Positions 51,191 to 63,200 of a DNA stretch of 64,000 nt are shown here, one piece after another. Made by a program: the position numbers and the translations under genes. The first letter of the stretch is position 1; every line of letters starts with the position of its first letter. The DNA is from Yponomeuta sedellus (lineage: Eukaryota; Arthropoda; Insecta; Lepidoptera; Yponomeutidae), in assembly GCA_934045075.1 (NCBI GenBank), contig OW203736.1, positions 2,648,591-2,712,590 on the forward strand, in the 5' to 3' direction. Below the pieces are notes generated by a model that did no database searches, had not been told where the DNA came from, and worked only from the letters and a program-made list of their open reading frames with translations.

Positions 51191-51740
51191 GTTTTGACCC
51201 CATTGTATGTGGTAATTTGTGTCAACGGTGGTCGATGTTAACAACACTGTTAGTTCTAGTTTCGTGTAATATGATCCTCACAACGGTATGTAGGACGCCT
51301 TCTCAATCGGACCGGTGATTCCCGCTTGTGAGAGGCCGGCCGACCGATTCGCTACCGAAGCTCGAACCACAATCACACGTCACTAAATGTTTTTCCAGAA
51401 TGCACTGTTAAAGTCCAATGTGAACAGATACAATCCGGCTCGAAGGACCAAAACTGTAGGGGCAAGGTCATGCGCCCTACATTTGGTTACCAACGGGAGC
51501 GGGACATGTGAAATTAATACGCGTTTAATTTGAGGTGTCCGTCCCGGTTTGGAGTATTTATTCTACTAAAGGAGGCAGCGCGCGGCACATAGGTTCGCTG
51601 TATCAGCAGTTTACTTGTTACCAATACATTTATGTCGAGTTTGCTCGTACACTATTTTTTAAAACACTTGAATTAAATTTCTTTGATATAACAAATTTTA
51701 TTTAAAAACAATATTTCTATAACTTATTTTACGAATAAAT
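51191..51740 (-). other. BEL 5' leader or LTR region
   Basis: Non-coding except for the first four gag codons (ATG at 51203 in minus orientation). It contains GTTGGTAACCAAATGTAGGG (minus strand), which may be a primer-binding region, but no second LTR is available to compare. Confidence 0.4.
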
Positions 51741-52804
51741 TTACAGAAAACTTCTTTTTTCTTCTTGCCTCTTTTTTCTTCCAGCCTAAGCCTAATGTGG
51801 CAGATTATCATAAATATCATCGAATTTTTTTAGAAGAACTTGATCATGAGTCATGGTGCTTGCGTTTTTTTTATGGCCATTCGATTTTCGTGTAGATTTT
51901 CATGGTAGTATATAGGACTGACAGTGCTTTTTTTTGTGGCAGCTCTGACCAAGGTTCAGCAGGGCTGTACTGGTGCACGAATATAATTTACTTGGATTGG
52001 ACTGCATCAACCTTTTTGATAAAGTTGTTACTCAAATACTGGACGCAGTATGGCTCCTTCCGTGCACTTTTAAGTTTACATAAATATGTAAACCTAAAAA
52101 GGTAGGTCGTGTTTCAATATATTAAACCTAATTAATTCCCTTGATATTGTTTTAATAACTGTTCCTAGGCTATAATAGCTATATTCTGTGTTTGTCTTGC
52201 CTCCGTTTCACATAGGTATGTGAGAGCTGATATGGGGCTTTAATCGCCTTTAATAATTTAACCACCCATTAACTCTCTGTAGCTAGACAATCTTTTTCTT
52301 AAGTGACCCCTCTAAAGTACTCTCTAATCTAACTCCGTACATCTAGCGCCATAAGTGATGGATAAGTATTGGTGAAAACAAGCCCCTAAACTTATGTGTT
52401 GTTGGTGAAAACAGGCATTATAATACCAGCCTACAGGGGATAAAAGTAGGTTTGTCCTTCTATTTATTTGTGTGGAGATCATGGGGAGACGTAAAAAATA
52501 ATGCTTGTATTAATAGATACACACTATAATAATAAAACAACATAGTGAAACTTAAATTGTAGCTTATTGTCCCTATAATACAAAAACTTCACTTTTTACT
52601 TTGGTCACACAGTAATTTCTCACTTATTACTTCACTAAACTCTCCATTCACCTGCTCTATTTCCAGTCTTAATTCCATATTCGCCGACACTATTGCTTTA
52701 CCCCGAAAATAAGCTGCCATTGCCAGCTCTTCGTCGCGCTGAGCCGACGTCAGCTCCTCAGCAAACTCTTTTATATTGATTCCTGGAAAATATAATAGAA
52801 ACAA
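51741..52804 (-). other. Possible exons of an unidentified minus-strand gene
   Basis: 52785-52589 reads INIKEFAEELTSAQRDEELA then a Glu-rich helix and stops. It is preceded on the minus strand by ATATTTTCCAG, a good 3' splice site. A second stretch at 51860-51790 reads MTHDQVLLKKFDDIYDNLPH and stops. I do not recognise either; the Harbinger Myb-like proteins have comparable helical ends. Confidence 0.35.
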
Positions 52805-52859
52805 TATTCACAACCACAACATATAGTTTTATTATACTTATACTAGCTCATAATAGTAG

Positions 52860-53393
52860 ATTGTTAACCGAGGGTCGAAAGAATGAATTCCCGAGGTATT
52901 TAGACACCCGAGCGCAGAGAGGACGGCTATAGTCCGAGTAGGAATTGATTGATAGGAAGTTTTTTAAATAAATACCCAGGTTTCTGCGTTCCATTTTAAG
53001 GAGATTGGCACTGTTTATATAGGGGGTTACGTGAGCTCGAGCAGGGATGTCGAAAAAACGACGAGAGCATGCATTTTGGACACGCTGAAGTTTCTGAGTC
53101 TTACCATAAATGCAGGGACTATAAGCAGTTGGGGCATAAGATATTTTGGATAGTACCAGAGAGTCGCATAGAGTACTCTAACGTTAACGCTGAGATATCC
53201 TCTAAGTAGGTATAGGACTTTTACAATGTGATGTAACATTGACGCAACGGGGATATCTCCAAGACTTAGCTTTGTTGGACAGTAAATAGGCTGTTGTCAT
53301 ATTGAGGCAACTGTAGTGGAAGAAATTCTTGCATCCCACGCAGCACAGCTGCTTCCTAAGCAAAACATCTTTACCACAAGCCTGGCAGTTCAT
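52860..53393 (-). pseudogene. LINE scrap: zinc module joined to RT C-terminus
   Basis: 53393-53202 starts MNCQACGKDVLLRKQLCCVG and CKNFFHYSCLNM, a PHD-like zinc module of the kind that heads LINE ORF1 proteins. At about 53180 it changes to SKISYAPTAYSPCIYGKTQK and LQRVQNACSR, then ARAHVTPYINSANLLKMERR, the connection region of a jockey/CR1 ORF2. The middle of the LINE is deleted. Confidence 0.6.
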
Positions 53394-53480
53394 TGTGTGA
53401 TATAAATCCAGCGACAGTAAGCAGTAGCAATAAGCAAACAGCTGTTAGGCGACCGGTGTAACCGTCCGGATTTTGTTATA

Positions 53481-53759
53481 CTAAGTGTCGCCCTGCAAAT
53501 CTTTAACATAATCTACATTTCTGTCAGCAAGGTAGGCTTTCTTCCAGATGATGGGGAAGTATTCTAGTGCGAAACATTTGTTGATCAGTGATAGAAATCG
53601 AGCTGGATCTTTGCGGATGACTTGGCTGCAGATATCGACTGTAAATCCATCCTCTCCAGGCGCTTTTATCGGATTGAAGCTTTCCACCGCGCCTCTAACC
53701 TCCGCCATTGTAAACGGCGGGAAAAAATCGACCCGGGGCGGTCCCCTGTTGCGATCCAT
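53481..53759 (-). pseudogene. LINE reverse transcriptase fragment
   Basis: Reads PPRVDFFPPFTMAEVRGAVE, SFNPIKAPGEDGFTVDICSQ and FALEYFPIIWKKAYL: the first RT blocks of an R1/jockey-type LINE. Truncated on both sides. Its 5' edge runs into repeat family R. Confidence 0.72.
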
Positions 53760-54663
53760 GCGACTTCGGTTGAGATACTGGGTAAATGGGATACTGGGTA
53801 AAATATAAAAAGTTATGGGGGTGGGAAAAACACATCCTTAAAAAATTGTAGAGACGAAAAATTTAAAATCGTCGCAGCTCCTCGAAAGCGGTGTCTATCG
53901 ACGCGGGATCGCTCGTGGATGCCGACTGTGCAATTCCCAACGAGATAACGTGGTCAGATGCAAAGTTGACATTAACCAAATCTTAATTTTAGTAGGGATT
54001 TATATGAAAAAACTGAAAATTAGACTTGGGCAAAGTGTGTCCTTAGAGGGAGTTGTTATATCTCATATCTTTGCTCACCGAGACACACTATATCTCAATC
54101 ATATCTCGCTCACCACTTGTGTCCTAGCTCATACAACGTCCAATCAACTAAGTGCGTGTGGAAACAAGAGACACAACTGGTGAGTCAGTCTAGTCTACCT
54201 ATTCCCTGCTTTATTCAGATGACACGTTTTTTTTTGTGAACTTTCTCTCATCGCTCGTTGGTTACGACGAGAAATGCGGCCGAATGTAACCGATGTTAGA
54301 CGACGTTGATCTCGCTCTCGCGCATTGTGTGTGAGCTGGATAAAGTAGCAGGAGATGACTACCGTACTGAGTTGAGAGTATGTAGGGAGCCAGATATAGT
54401 TGACATCTCTGGGATATGAATGGGACACACTTGACGGCAAGGGAGTTGTGTGTCCACTCATATCTGGCTCTTGAGTTACCCAAGGCTACTGAAAATTTCA
54501 AGATGGACGTAGCTCGATGGGAGAGGTATCTATCGATGCAGGGCCGAGCCGCGATGCCAACTGCGCGATTCCTATGCAGATCGAAGCTACGGTTTGGAAA
54601 TTATGGGCGAAAAATTGAAATTAAGTACTTCCTACAGTGTATCGCTAGACTAACCTGGATTTG
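53718..54663 (+). repeat. Repeat family R, copy 2, with a 460-bp insertion
   Basis: Matches 22190-22680 at 53718-54025 and again at 54486-54663. The intervening 54026-54485 has no counterpart in copy 1. The insertion has TATCTCATATCTTTG-like and CTCATATCTGGCTC stretches, and GTGTGTCC near one end with GGACACACTT-like sequence near the other, but I could not establish duplications. Confidence 0.65.
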
Positions 54664-54925
54664 AGGTAGATGGTGCAGAGACTGAAATTCGGGAAAATAG
54701 TGATTGTTTCATAATTTTCAGTAATGAAATTTGCTGTAGATGGAAGATTTTCTTGTGTTTGTTCGTCATTGCAGAGTATTCTACCAGAAGGTACATCGTT
54801 AATATTTAGATCAGGTGATAATAAAGACTGAGATCGTTCCAAGTCAGTCTTCTGGTGGCAATTGATTCTTTAGACACTGTCACAATTTTTTTTCCTCTGC
54901 TGAACATATTGGCCTGAAAATAAAA
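54664..54925 (-). other. Possible coding exon, unidentified
   Basis: The minus strand has TTTTATTTTCAG (3' splice site) then ANMFSRGKKIVTVSKESIAT; a second frame from 54842 continues LLSPDLNINDVPSGRILCND and ENLPSTANFITEN. The two could be one protein with a frameshift at about 54845. I recognise no domain. The intergenic stretch to 55770 shows no other gene. Confidence 0.35.
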
Positions 54926-55760
54926 ATTACCATGAAAATGAAAACCTTGTGATTTTTAACTTATTTCTGTCACATCAATATATGATAGAGCCGGAAATGC
55001 ACTAAGACACCACATTATTTACACTCACGGCAAACTTTGATGATTTAAAGCCGTACAAGGACATACAAGGTTTTCCTTGTTATTTTAACCGCTAAATAAA
55101 CGAACGCATATTTATCGCTAAACAACAAATCCCCGGTTATAAAAATACAACCAAATAGTACTTAGAAACATAAAAAATAGAAATAAACTTAGTTCACATC
55201 GATTTATCAACAAATTTACATAAAAAATCTCAAAAATACAGAACAACGTGCACACCATGCACTTTTTATGAGTTTATCTGACTGGTCCCGTCAAAATGGC
55301 CGACAAGTAACAAATAAAAGGTTTTCGGTCTACAGTACAGCGACGTTATGCAATGTCGGTGAGAATTTATTTGGAATTTATAAAGTGAAACGAGCAATTC
55401 AGCAGTTTCTTTGCAGCAGTGCTAAAACTTTTCTATGTTAATTTTAATATAACAGCACATGGCACCTAAAATCACTTTAAACCGGTATATTAAATTTTTG
55501 TCAATCCCAGTTATCTTCCCTGATTTTTCCTATTCATCAAAAAAGCGTTTGCTAGTGTTTCCATCATTAGTCTTTCCAAAAATCGACTTAGGTATAATTA
55601 TTTACAGTTGGTTTCGAAATTTTCTTTGTATTTCCTTTTTTTTGTGCTGCCACTAGATCCTTCTTCTCGGCAGACAGGCGAACGTACCACTTCTTTATCG
55701 GAAACTTTTAACCTACAATTAGGATGCTCTCAAAAAATCTAGCGAGTGACAAGCTACAAC
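54926..55760. other. No recognisable gene
   Basis: A/T-rich; a 65-codon plus frame at 55459-55656 is hydrophobic and without a recognisable domain. Confidence 0.4.
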
Positions 55761-55771
55761 ACCATTAATTT

Positions 55772-55875
55772 AAAAACCTATTTAGAGGCTAAAAATTCCA
55801 CCCATGCTGGGATTCGAACACGCAACCTCTGGCTATCCGTGCCAGCGCTCTATCCAACTAAGCTAATGGGCGACT
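55772..55875 (-). mobile_element. SINE-A copy 5, minimal form
   Basis: A 104-bp insertion flanked by ACCATTAATTT (55761-55771 and 55876-55886, 11 bp). The minus strand begins AGTCGCCCATTAGCTTAGTTGG, so it starts at the tRNA-like 5' end, has the B box TGTTCGAATCC and ends with the tail AGCCTCTAAATAGGTTTTTA. This is the simplest copy: tRNA-like module plus tail only. Confidence 0.9.
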
Positions 55876-55889
55876 ACCATTAATTTTAA

Positions 55890-57320
55890 CCATAAAAAAA
55901 ATCCCGCGTACTTGGCGCTGCCGCCGGCACCAATGCACGCGAGCACGCGCCACCGTCGGCGTTAGATTTATTTCCAGGGCGAATAGTCTTGTAAAAGTTT
56001 AAACTAGATTCAAAATTTTTGAAGAACTTGTTCCAAATATTGCACGTAGTAGGGTTTCTTCTTGCAAGCTGTCTTAGCGATGTATGCGTATTCTGCAGGA
56101 ACGTTAAGCTTCTTCTTCTTCTTAACCTGTATTTCAATCACAGAATGCATACTGTCCGCTTCCATTTGGGTATAACACTATTAAAGTATTTTCTGCACAA
56201 CTGTGATGTGTGCCCATCCCCCGCTTTGTGTCCCTTAGTCGCCATTTACGACACCCGCGGGAAGAGTTGGGTTGGTGCTATTATCTAGGCCGACACCACA
56301 CAGCAATTTTTAAATTGAGACGTATGCATGTTGTGTAGCAAAGGCGATAAAGTAGCTCCTTGCGTAATTCCTTTAAATACTTGACCTGGTGCATGTAAAC
56401 TTTTATTAAACTTTACATACATGATAGTTCTCTCACTGTCCCACCAGGGAACAGGTTTCCTTAAAATATTTGGACATACTAATAATCAATACTACTTACA
56501 ATTACAATACTATAATACTACATAGATACTGGATAACTCTATTAAAGCTCAAAGTAATGATCATGAACCTTACCCTAAACACGTCTACAGATGGAGACTG
56601 GCGAATGTTCAGAGGTAAAGCGTTCCACAGACGAACCACTGTCACAGTGAAGGAATTCGAATAGCCCGCCATATTGTGCTCGGGGATATCAAGAACGTCT
56701 TTGCATGAACGCTGAAGCGCGCCACGGGGGAAGAAATGTTCACGGAGATAATGGGGAGAGGATTTTTTTTAAGTGCACGCGGTGAAAATCCTCATGGACG
56801 CCAGGGAAGGAAAGCCCTGGCAGTGCCGGACTCTTACCGGCTCAAAACACCGCGTGCCCATATTCTGTCACCTCTAAGAAGAGTCAGAGACTTTTTTATC
56901 TTTTTCTTTCTTTTTATGCCTTATTTCTATTGTTCACAATGTCTTAACCAATAACAGTTTTACAACTTATTACTCATTACGAGTATGACGTACATATATC
57001 TATGACTATATCCCTATTTTATCTTATCTATACTGTACTATTTATGACGTTCACGACCAAAATTTGCAAAGGGTTGCTCATTGCATGTTTTCAACCAAAA
57101 TCAATAACTAACTTTTCCTTACTCTACGCATACAATAGCAGCTTATCATTATATTTCTACCTTTATATCTACTTTTTATATTAGACAATTCTGTATTATC
57201 GGTATATAGCCTTTCTTGCTTGAGTTCTTAACTTTCTAGTGTCCCTTATATGACAGAGAAAATAGGAAAAACTTCGTACATCCAACCCGGGTAATAGTTT
57301 TCCATCCCAATGGACTGTAA
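55890..57320. other. Mixed repeat scraps, no gene
   Basis: Contains TTAGTCGCCATTTACGACAC and CCGCGGGAAGAG at about 56237-56265, and GACGCCAGGGAAGG with CCGGACTCTTACCGGCTCAA at about 56790-56845. I remember both blocks as pieces of dispersed lepidopteran repeats but cannot assign families. A plus frame at 56470-56664 ends GKAFHRRTTVTVKEFE and may be a LINE scrap. Confidence 0.35.
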
Positions 57321-57954
57321 CTACGTCAGGTACATTAATTTGGAGTCAGAGTTGATTGCTTCTGCCCTTGATTTTCTAGTTTCAGTATGAATTCGCTGAA
57401 TCGATGATTTGTTTTTAGGTATATCATCGCTGCTCAAACCAAGCGCTTCTACCACCGTATTAAGAATGTAAACGGAGTCTCTAATGCTTAACCGGCATCG
57501 ATCTAAAGCTGCAACTAGTTTAGGTGTAATGAAATTTTTTCTACCTCTATTTGAACTTAGTTTATGGCAGGAAACTTCCGGCAAGCTGAGTTCAGAATTT
57601 AAGGTGTGTTCTTCGTCTGAATCTCCTAGACTTTCTAAGTTATTTGTAGAGGAAATAGATGCAACAGCTAGTGATTCTCTTTGTCTTACAATCCTTTTCT
57701 CTTCTTCCAGTCGTCGTTGTCTAGATCTTTCTTCTTTTTCCGCCATTTTTTTTTTCTACACCACCTAAGCATCCCGGTCTACCTGGCTCCCTCTGTTTCA
57801 TTAAAAATAATTTATGTTCTTCTATTTTCATTCTCTCTAAAGCATCAGCATGTGCAATATCAAACAAATTATCAAGATCAATTTTGAAATTGTTCTCACG
57901 GCTCCTGAACGTTACCTGAGTTTTCTTAAAATTTTTTTGCAACTCTCCAAACAT
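57321..57954 (-). pseudogene. Unrecognised coiled-coil protein of a multi-copy type, frameshifted
   Basis: Two frames make one protein: 57954-57760 (MFGELQKNFKKTQVTF, ENNFKIDLDNLFDIAHADAL, a run of charged helix ending GRPGCLGGV) and 57746-57321 (EERSRQRRLEEEKRIVRQRE, then LVAALDRCRLSIRDSVYIL, EALGLSSDDIPKNKSSIQRI). From memory, proteins with ALDRC-x-(4)-RD-x-V and a following NRSSI-like motif form large uncharacterised families in aphids, hydra and other animals and behave like transposon cargo; I cannot verify this. A 1-bp shift separates the frames at about 57750. The next frame (58202-57984, LPSNRQVLSVLFYNIREVK) may be a continuation in a third frame. Confidence 0.5.
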
Positions 57955-58202
57955 GATATAAATAAAAAAGTTTCTTCACGCAGTTAGGAAATGCCCTTGC
58001 TGGAATTCTTGAAGCACTCCCTAATCACAATGTGTGCACTTTCGCTAACAGTCAGTTTGACCTCGCGAATATTGTAAAATAAAACTGAGAGAACTTGTCG
58101 ATTAGAAGGTAATTTTGCACCATTTATTTGATAGCTAGGCGATCCAATTAGGAAAATATTTTGTTTATCACTCCGTAATTCCACCGACACATGTTTATGC
58201 AC

Positions 58203-58732
58203 TAAACAAGAGCACTAATAATCTCAAAAACCACGTATGAATTGACAAATATTTAACGTGGAGTTATTAATATTACAAGTCACAGAGCATGCTCGTGCGT
58301 AAGTACTTACGCATCTTGTATGAACAAGTTTAAATCGCTAGTCGGCACCGGTTATCGTTTATAAATGGAACTTATATATTTTTCTAGATATTATAAGGTT
58401 ATTACGAAACTTTTAAGAAGGTATGCGTAAAAATATATCGAACTTGAAATGTTCACCCTAGATTGATGTAATTTCAATTTCTTAGTGCTAATTATGTTAT
58501 GCTGTACCCTATTATAATTCACTTTATCATGACAACATATTTTTACCTCGTCTTATTTCTTTCTATTACTTTTTCTGCAATACTTACGCAATAGTTCAGA
58601 AACTCATCCAAACCTTTGTTTGGAATTGTGATATTAATTTTTCAAAATTAAATAGATTTTTAACAGAACATAGATTCAACGTTCCACCATTGCAGAGATT
58701 ACCTGGTTCAAATCATATTTTTATTTTTATGC
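58203..58732. other. Non-coding A/T-rich stretch
   Basis: No open frame or repeat match seen. It separates the coiled-coil pseudogene from the Harbinger C-terminus. Confidence 0.4.
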
Positions 58733-59113
58733 GTGTTAATTGGCAATGAAGCCTACCCTCTTCAAAATTATTTGATGCGCCCATATCCATCGGGTGGTTT
58801 AAATAAGGATAATCCAGAGCAAGTCACAATTGAGTTCGCGTTTGGTATTCTGACAAATAAATTTCGTATTTTTACGAGAAGTATAGACGCAAACAAAAAA
58901 CATGTAATAATGATTATAAAAGTTTCGTGTCTGTTGCACAATATTATAAGAGAAAGAGACGAAGACAGAGATGAAGGTTTTTCGCAGTTTGCAGGCTCGA
59001 ATAATCATATGCATAACATACGCAGGTCAAGACGGAATAGTCGAGCTACGATTCAAGCAACTAGAATACGAGATCAATTCAAACTTTATTTTAATAATTC
59101 AACCCAAGAATAG
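58733..59113 (+). pseudogene. Harbinger-type transposase, C-terminal fragment
   Basis: Reads GNEAYPLQNYLMRPYPSGGL, TIEFAFGILTNKFRIFTRSI and KVSCLLHNIIRERDED. These are the last DDE_Tnp_4 blocks, with the final acidic residue in IEFAFGIL (usually V/IEnAFGIL). The first two thirds of the protein are missing, so it is a 5'-truncated piece distinct from the copy at 32 kb. An AATAAA-type signal occurs about 80 bp after the stop. Confidence 0.78.
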
Positions 59114-60164
59114 ATTCTTCTTAATTACTTATAACATAATCTAAACTACAAATCTCTAAACTAATAATGTAAATCACTTAAAAAGTAGGTAATAAAAAAA
59201 TACTGGGAAATTGTTGTTTTATTTCGTCCCACATTTTTTTTATAACATGCCTATATTTATGATGTGGATGTTATGACATCCATATTGCTGGTCTACTCAG
59301 TATTTCACTAATAAATTATTCAGTAATCATTATTTTATATGAGATCAATACGCGATGAAAACAAAATTATTCGTTTCGGTCGACTCCACCACTCCCGCTG
59401 CGCGCGCCGCTCTGAGCTGTGACCGCCTCGATACTCTTGTGCAGTGATGCCATGTCCAAAATCGGGCCCGACGATGATACCGCCTAAAAAATGCGGTAGA
59501 TCCTAAGAAATTACGGCGGCTGGGCCTGCAGAGAAACGGTATAAATAACGGTGAACTATTTTTTTATTTATTCACAATACTGCAGTTGCAACACAGCTGT
59601 GGCAATTTTAAGAGCATTTTTTACTGGCACTGATTGAAAATCAGCGCCGAGAGCTCACCTTCTCAGCGTAATGCCCTGCCTTTTGCAGCAGCAGTAACAC
59701 GGCGGCGTGACATAAATATGAAATGTAAATATGAAAAGGCGATATATAGATATAGGTATATCTATATATCGCCTTTTTGTTATGTTCCTTTGTTTTGTTT
59801 TTATATTGTTTAGTGTGTGTGAATGTTGAAGTTGTAAATCTATATTTCTTTATAATAAAACTGTCATTTTAGTGCACAATTAGTTTATATGCCCTTAAAA
59901 TAAAACAAAGGTAAATTGAACATTTGAGGCCAACAATCATAGAAGAGCAATTATTTAGTCTGAATAATCTGAATCTGATACTAACAACTCGTCATTTTTA
60001 TAAATGAACTGGTTTAATCTTTTGAGCATTTCATCATCAGGTTTGAAATTAATGCAGCTCTGACCATGCCTTTTAATAGATTGTTGTTTATTTATTTATT
60101 AATTAAAGAAAATCAACATTGTAGCTGGGATCAAAGCAACAAATTAAAAAAGTTAACCAAGTAG
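59114..60164. other. No gene; contains a palindrome
   Basis: A/T-rich apart from a G/C-rich patch at 59385-59540. The perfect palindrome at 59734-59777 is listed separately. Confidence 0.45.
59734..59777. repeat. Perfect 21-bp inverted repeat with 2-bp spacer
   Basis: AAAAGGCGATATATAGATAT plus A, then GG, then the exact reverse complement. All 21 positions pair. Such near-perfect palindromes are prone to deletion, so survival without a mismatch suggests recent origin or selection. Confidence 0.95.
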
Positions 60165-60262
60165 ATTTCCACGTGGAAATGTTGGGCACAAAAATAGAAC
60201 AGGTTGTAGAAGCACGGAATCTAGGCATCGTTATGGACGGGCAGTTGCATTTCGAGAAACAC
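60165..60262 (+). pseudogene. LINE-D reverse transcriptase, left piece
   Basis: Reads FHVEMLGTKIEQVVEARNLG and IVMDGQLHFEKHI, the block after the RT palm in jockey-type LINEs. The copia sequence begins within the next 15 bp; the LINE resumes at about 63495. Confidence 0.65.
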
Positions 60263-63200
60263 ATTCAAGACGTAGTATTAGCTACCAATCTTCTTTCCGT
60301 AAGTCAGATTATAAAGAAGGGATGTACAGTTTGACAAAGAAGGCTCCAAGATATTTAATGAAAACAATCAGCTAATTGCATCAGCCAAGTTAATAAATAA
60401 TATGTACAGGCTAAATACACACAGTGTTCCAGCATACATATCTGCCATAAAAGACAGTGGTTTTTATTTATGGCATCAGAGAATGGCTCATTTAAACTTT
60501 GAAGATTTAAACAAATTATCAGAAGCTACTGGTGTTAAAGCCAAAAATGATGGTAAAGTCATATGCATAACTTGTCAAGAAGGGAAGTTGACAAGGAGTT
60601 CTTTCCCTTCAGAAGGCTCTCGTGCAACAGAGAAACTAGAACTGGTTCACTCAGATGTATGTGGACCGATGAGGTTCCGTCACTTGGAGGAGCCCGTTAT
60701 TTTCTAACCTTCATTGATGACTTCACCAGGAAAGTATTTGTCTATTTATTAACTAATAAATCTGATGTCTTCAACAAGTTCAAGGAATTTAAGACCTAAT
60801 CAGCTTGATACAACTATAAAAATTATTCGCACAGATAATGGTACAGAATATTTGAGCAATGATTTTCAATTATTTCTTAAGAAAACTGGAATTGCACATC
60901 AAACGTCTGTCCCATACACTCCGCAACAGAATGGATTAGCGGAAAGGATGAATCGAACTTTATTAGAGAGGGATAGATGTATGATCATTAATGCTTCATT
61001 ACAGAAACAGTATTGGGAAGAGGTAGTGACAACTGCTGCATACATCACCAATCGCTGCCCAACAAGATCATTGGCATATTCTACGCCTGAAGAAATGTGG
61101 ACAGGTAAAGCCCCAAATATTAGCCACATAACAATTTTTGGATCGGAAGCCATGGTGCACATCCCTAAAGAGAAAAAAAAATGGGACTCAAAGGCAAGCA
61201 AAATGATTCTTGTTGGATACTAAGAACATAGTAAAGGATATAGACTATTTGATCCTAAAACAAAGAAACTAGTAATCAGTAGAGATGTGACATTCTTGGA
61301 AAACACAATCAAAAAGGATTTTGCTGTAGTACCATTGACAGAATCATACACAAAACAAAGTAAAAATGAGACAGATTCCACTTGTAATACTGATGTAGAA
61401 AATAGTAATCCAAAATTACAAGTTGCACTAAAATCAGATGCATGAAGTGATGATTTTCAATCAGATGAAGGGTCTCTTTATGAGCCAAATGAACCCATCA
61501 ACTCGGAAGATATGAACTCAAATGTAACTACAAGATCTAAAAATAGAGTTCAACACTATGCAACTAATACTTACATTTGTTCAAGTGAAAGTTCCGAGCT
61601 AGATATCCCACAAACATACAGTGAAGCGATATCTTCACAAAACTCTCATTCAAATAAGTGGAAGCAGTCAATACAAGATTAGTTGCAAGCACATGATAAT
61701 AATAATACTTGGTCTATTGTTGAGAGGCCACAAAAGGTACGATTAATTGGCTGTAAGTGGGTCTTTAAAATAAAAGAAGGAGAAACAGCTCCACTATTCA
61801 AGTCGAGATTATGTGCAAAGGGCTGTGGACAAAAACAAGGAGTGGACTACAGTGAAACATTTTCTCCCACAGTCAGATATGATTCAGTTCGGGTTCTATT
61901 GTCTGAAGCTGCTCAACACAATTTTCAGATGATGCAATTTGATGTCAAAACAGCGTTTTTATATGGCGACATCGACGAAGATATATACATGACACCACCA
62001 GAAGGTATAGACATTCCTTCTAATATGGTATGTAAACTAAATCGTTCTTTATATGGCCTCAAACAAGCACCACGGTCCTGGAATCAGAAATTTGATTCTT
62101 TATTAAAAAAAATTGGTTTTCAGAATAGTCATGCAGATAAATGTGTTTATGTAGGAAATGTTAATAGTAACAAAGTGTATTTATTGTTATATGTAGATGA
62201 TGGTCTTCTATTTTCATGTTGTAAAGCCTCATTGGACACAGTATTATCTGAATGAAAAAATAATTTTGAAATAAAATGTTGTGAACCTAAGAACTTTGTA
62301 GGAATACAAATTGAAAAGTCCGAGGGACATATTTATATTCATCAGTCCAAGTATATAGAAAAATTACTACATAAATTTGATATGTTTAATGCCAATTCTA
62401 ACAGCATTCCAGTTGATCCCCATACAACTCTGGAAAAGAGTGTTGGGATGCCTGACAAGAACATCCCATACAGAGAAGCCGTTGGTTGACTCATGCACCT
62501 AGCAATAGTAAGCAGGCCTGATATTATGTTCGCAGTCAGTTTGGTGAGTAGGTATCTAAATTGCTATGATCACACACATTGGAATGTTGTTAAAAAGATA
62601 ATGAAATATCTAAAGGAGACTCTAAGTTATGGTTTGCACTATGCATCATCACATGATAACATGCTTCATGCATACAGTGATGCAGATTATGCCAAAGATA
62701 CTTGTACACGTCGGTCATTAACTGGATATGTTTTCATAAAAAATGGGTCTGCCGTTACATGGGCCACACAACGTCAACAAAGTGTCGCCTTGTCAACGAC
62801 TGAGGCTGAGTTTATGGCAGCATGTTCAGCTACTAAGGAAGCAATTTGGTTAAAGCAACTGCTAAGTGATATTGGTGCTTTTAATCAGAATTCTGTGTGT
62901 GTAAATATAGATAATCAAAGTGCCATTTGTTTGATTAAAAATAAGGACTATCATAAACGATGTGAGCATATAGAAGTAAAGAATAACTTCATTAAAGAAA
63001 AATTTGCGGAAAAACAAATTGATTTAAAATATGTTTGTAGCAAAGAGCAATATGCTGGTTTGTTTACTAAAGCTCTTCCTAGAGTAAGATTTCAGTATTT
63101 AAGAAATAAAATAGGTGTGTTAAAGTCAAGTTAGGCAAACACAAAATATGTTAATAAGTATAGTTTTGGTGAGAGGTGGTATTATTCTAAACAACTGTCT

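Larger units (their letters stand above)
37350..51203 (-). mobile_element. BEL/Pao retrotransposon, broken by four insertions
   Basis: One minus-strand element can be followed from a gag start (ATG at 51203, MGSK) to part of RT at 37365. Gag continues at 46420-46013, then 44318-43921, then 39927-39345, then 38990-38820, and pol follows. The gaps are gypsy-2 (46421-51190), piggyBac PB4 (44323-46008), LINE-B (39939-43909) and SINE-B (about 38990-39340). In each case the BEL sequence lines up across the insertion. The 3' end (RNase H, integrase, 3' LTR) is missing; SINE-C lies just beyond. A 5' LTR may lie in 51220-51650 but I could not delimit it. Confidence 0.85.
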
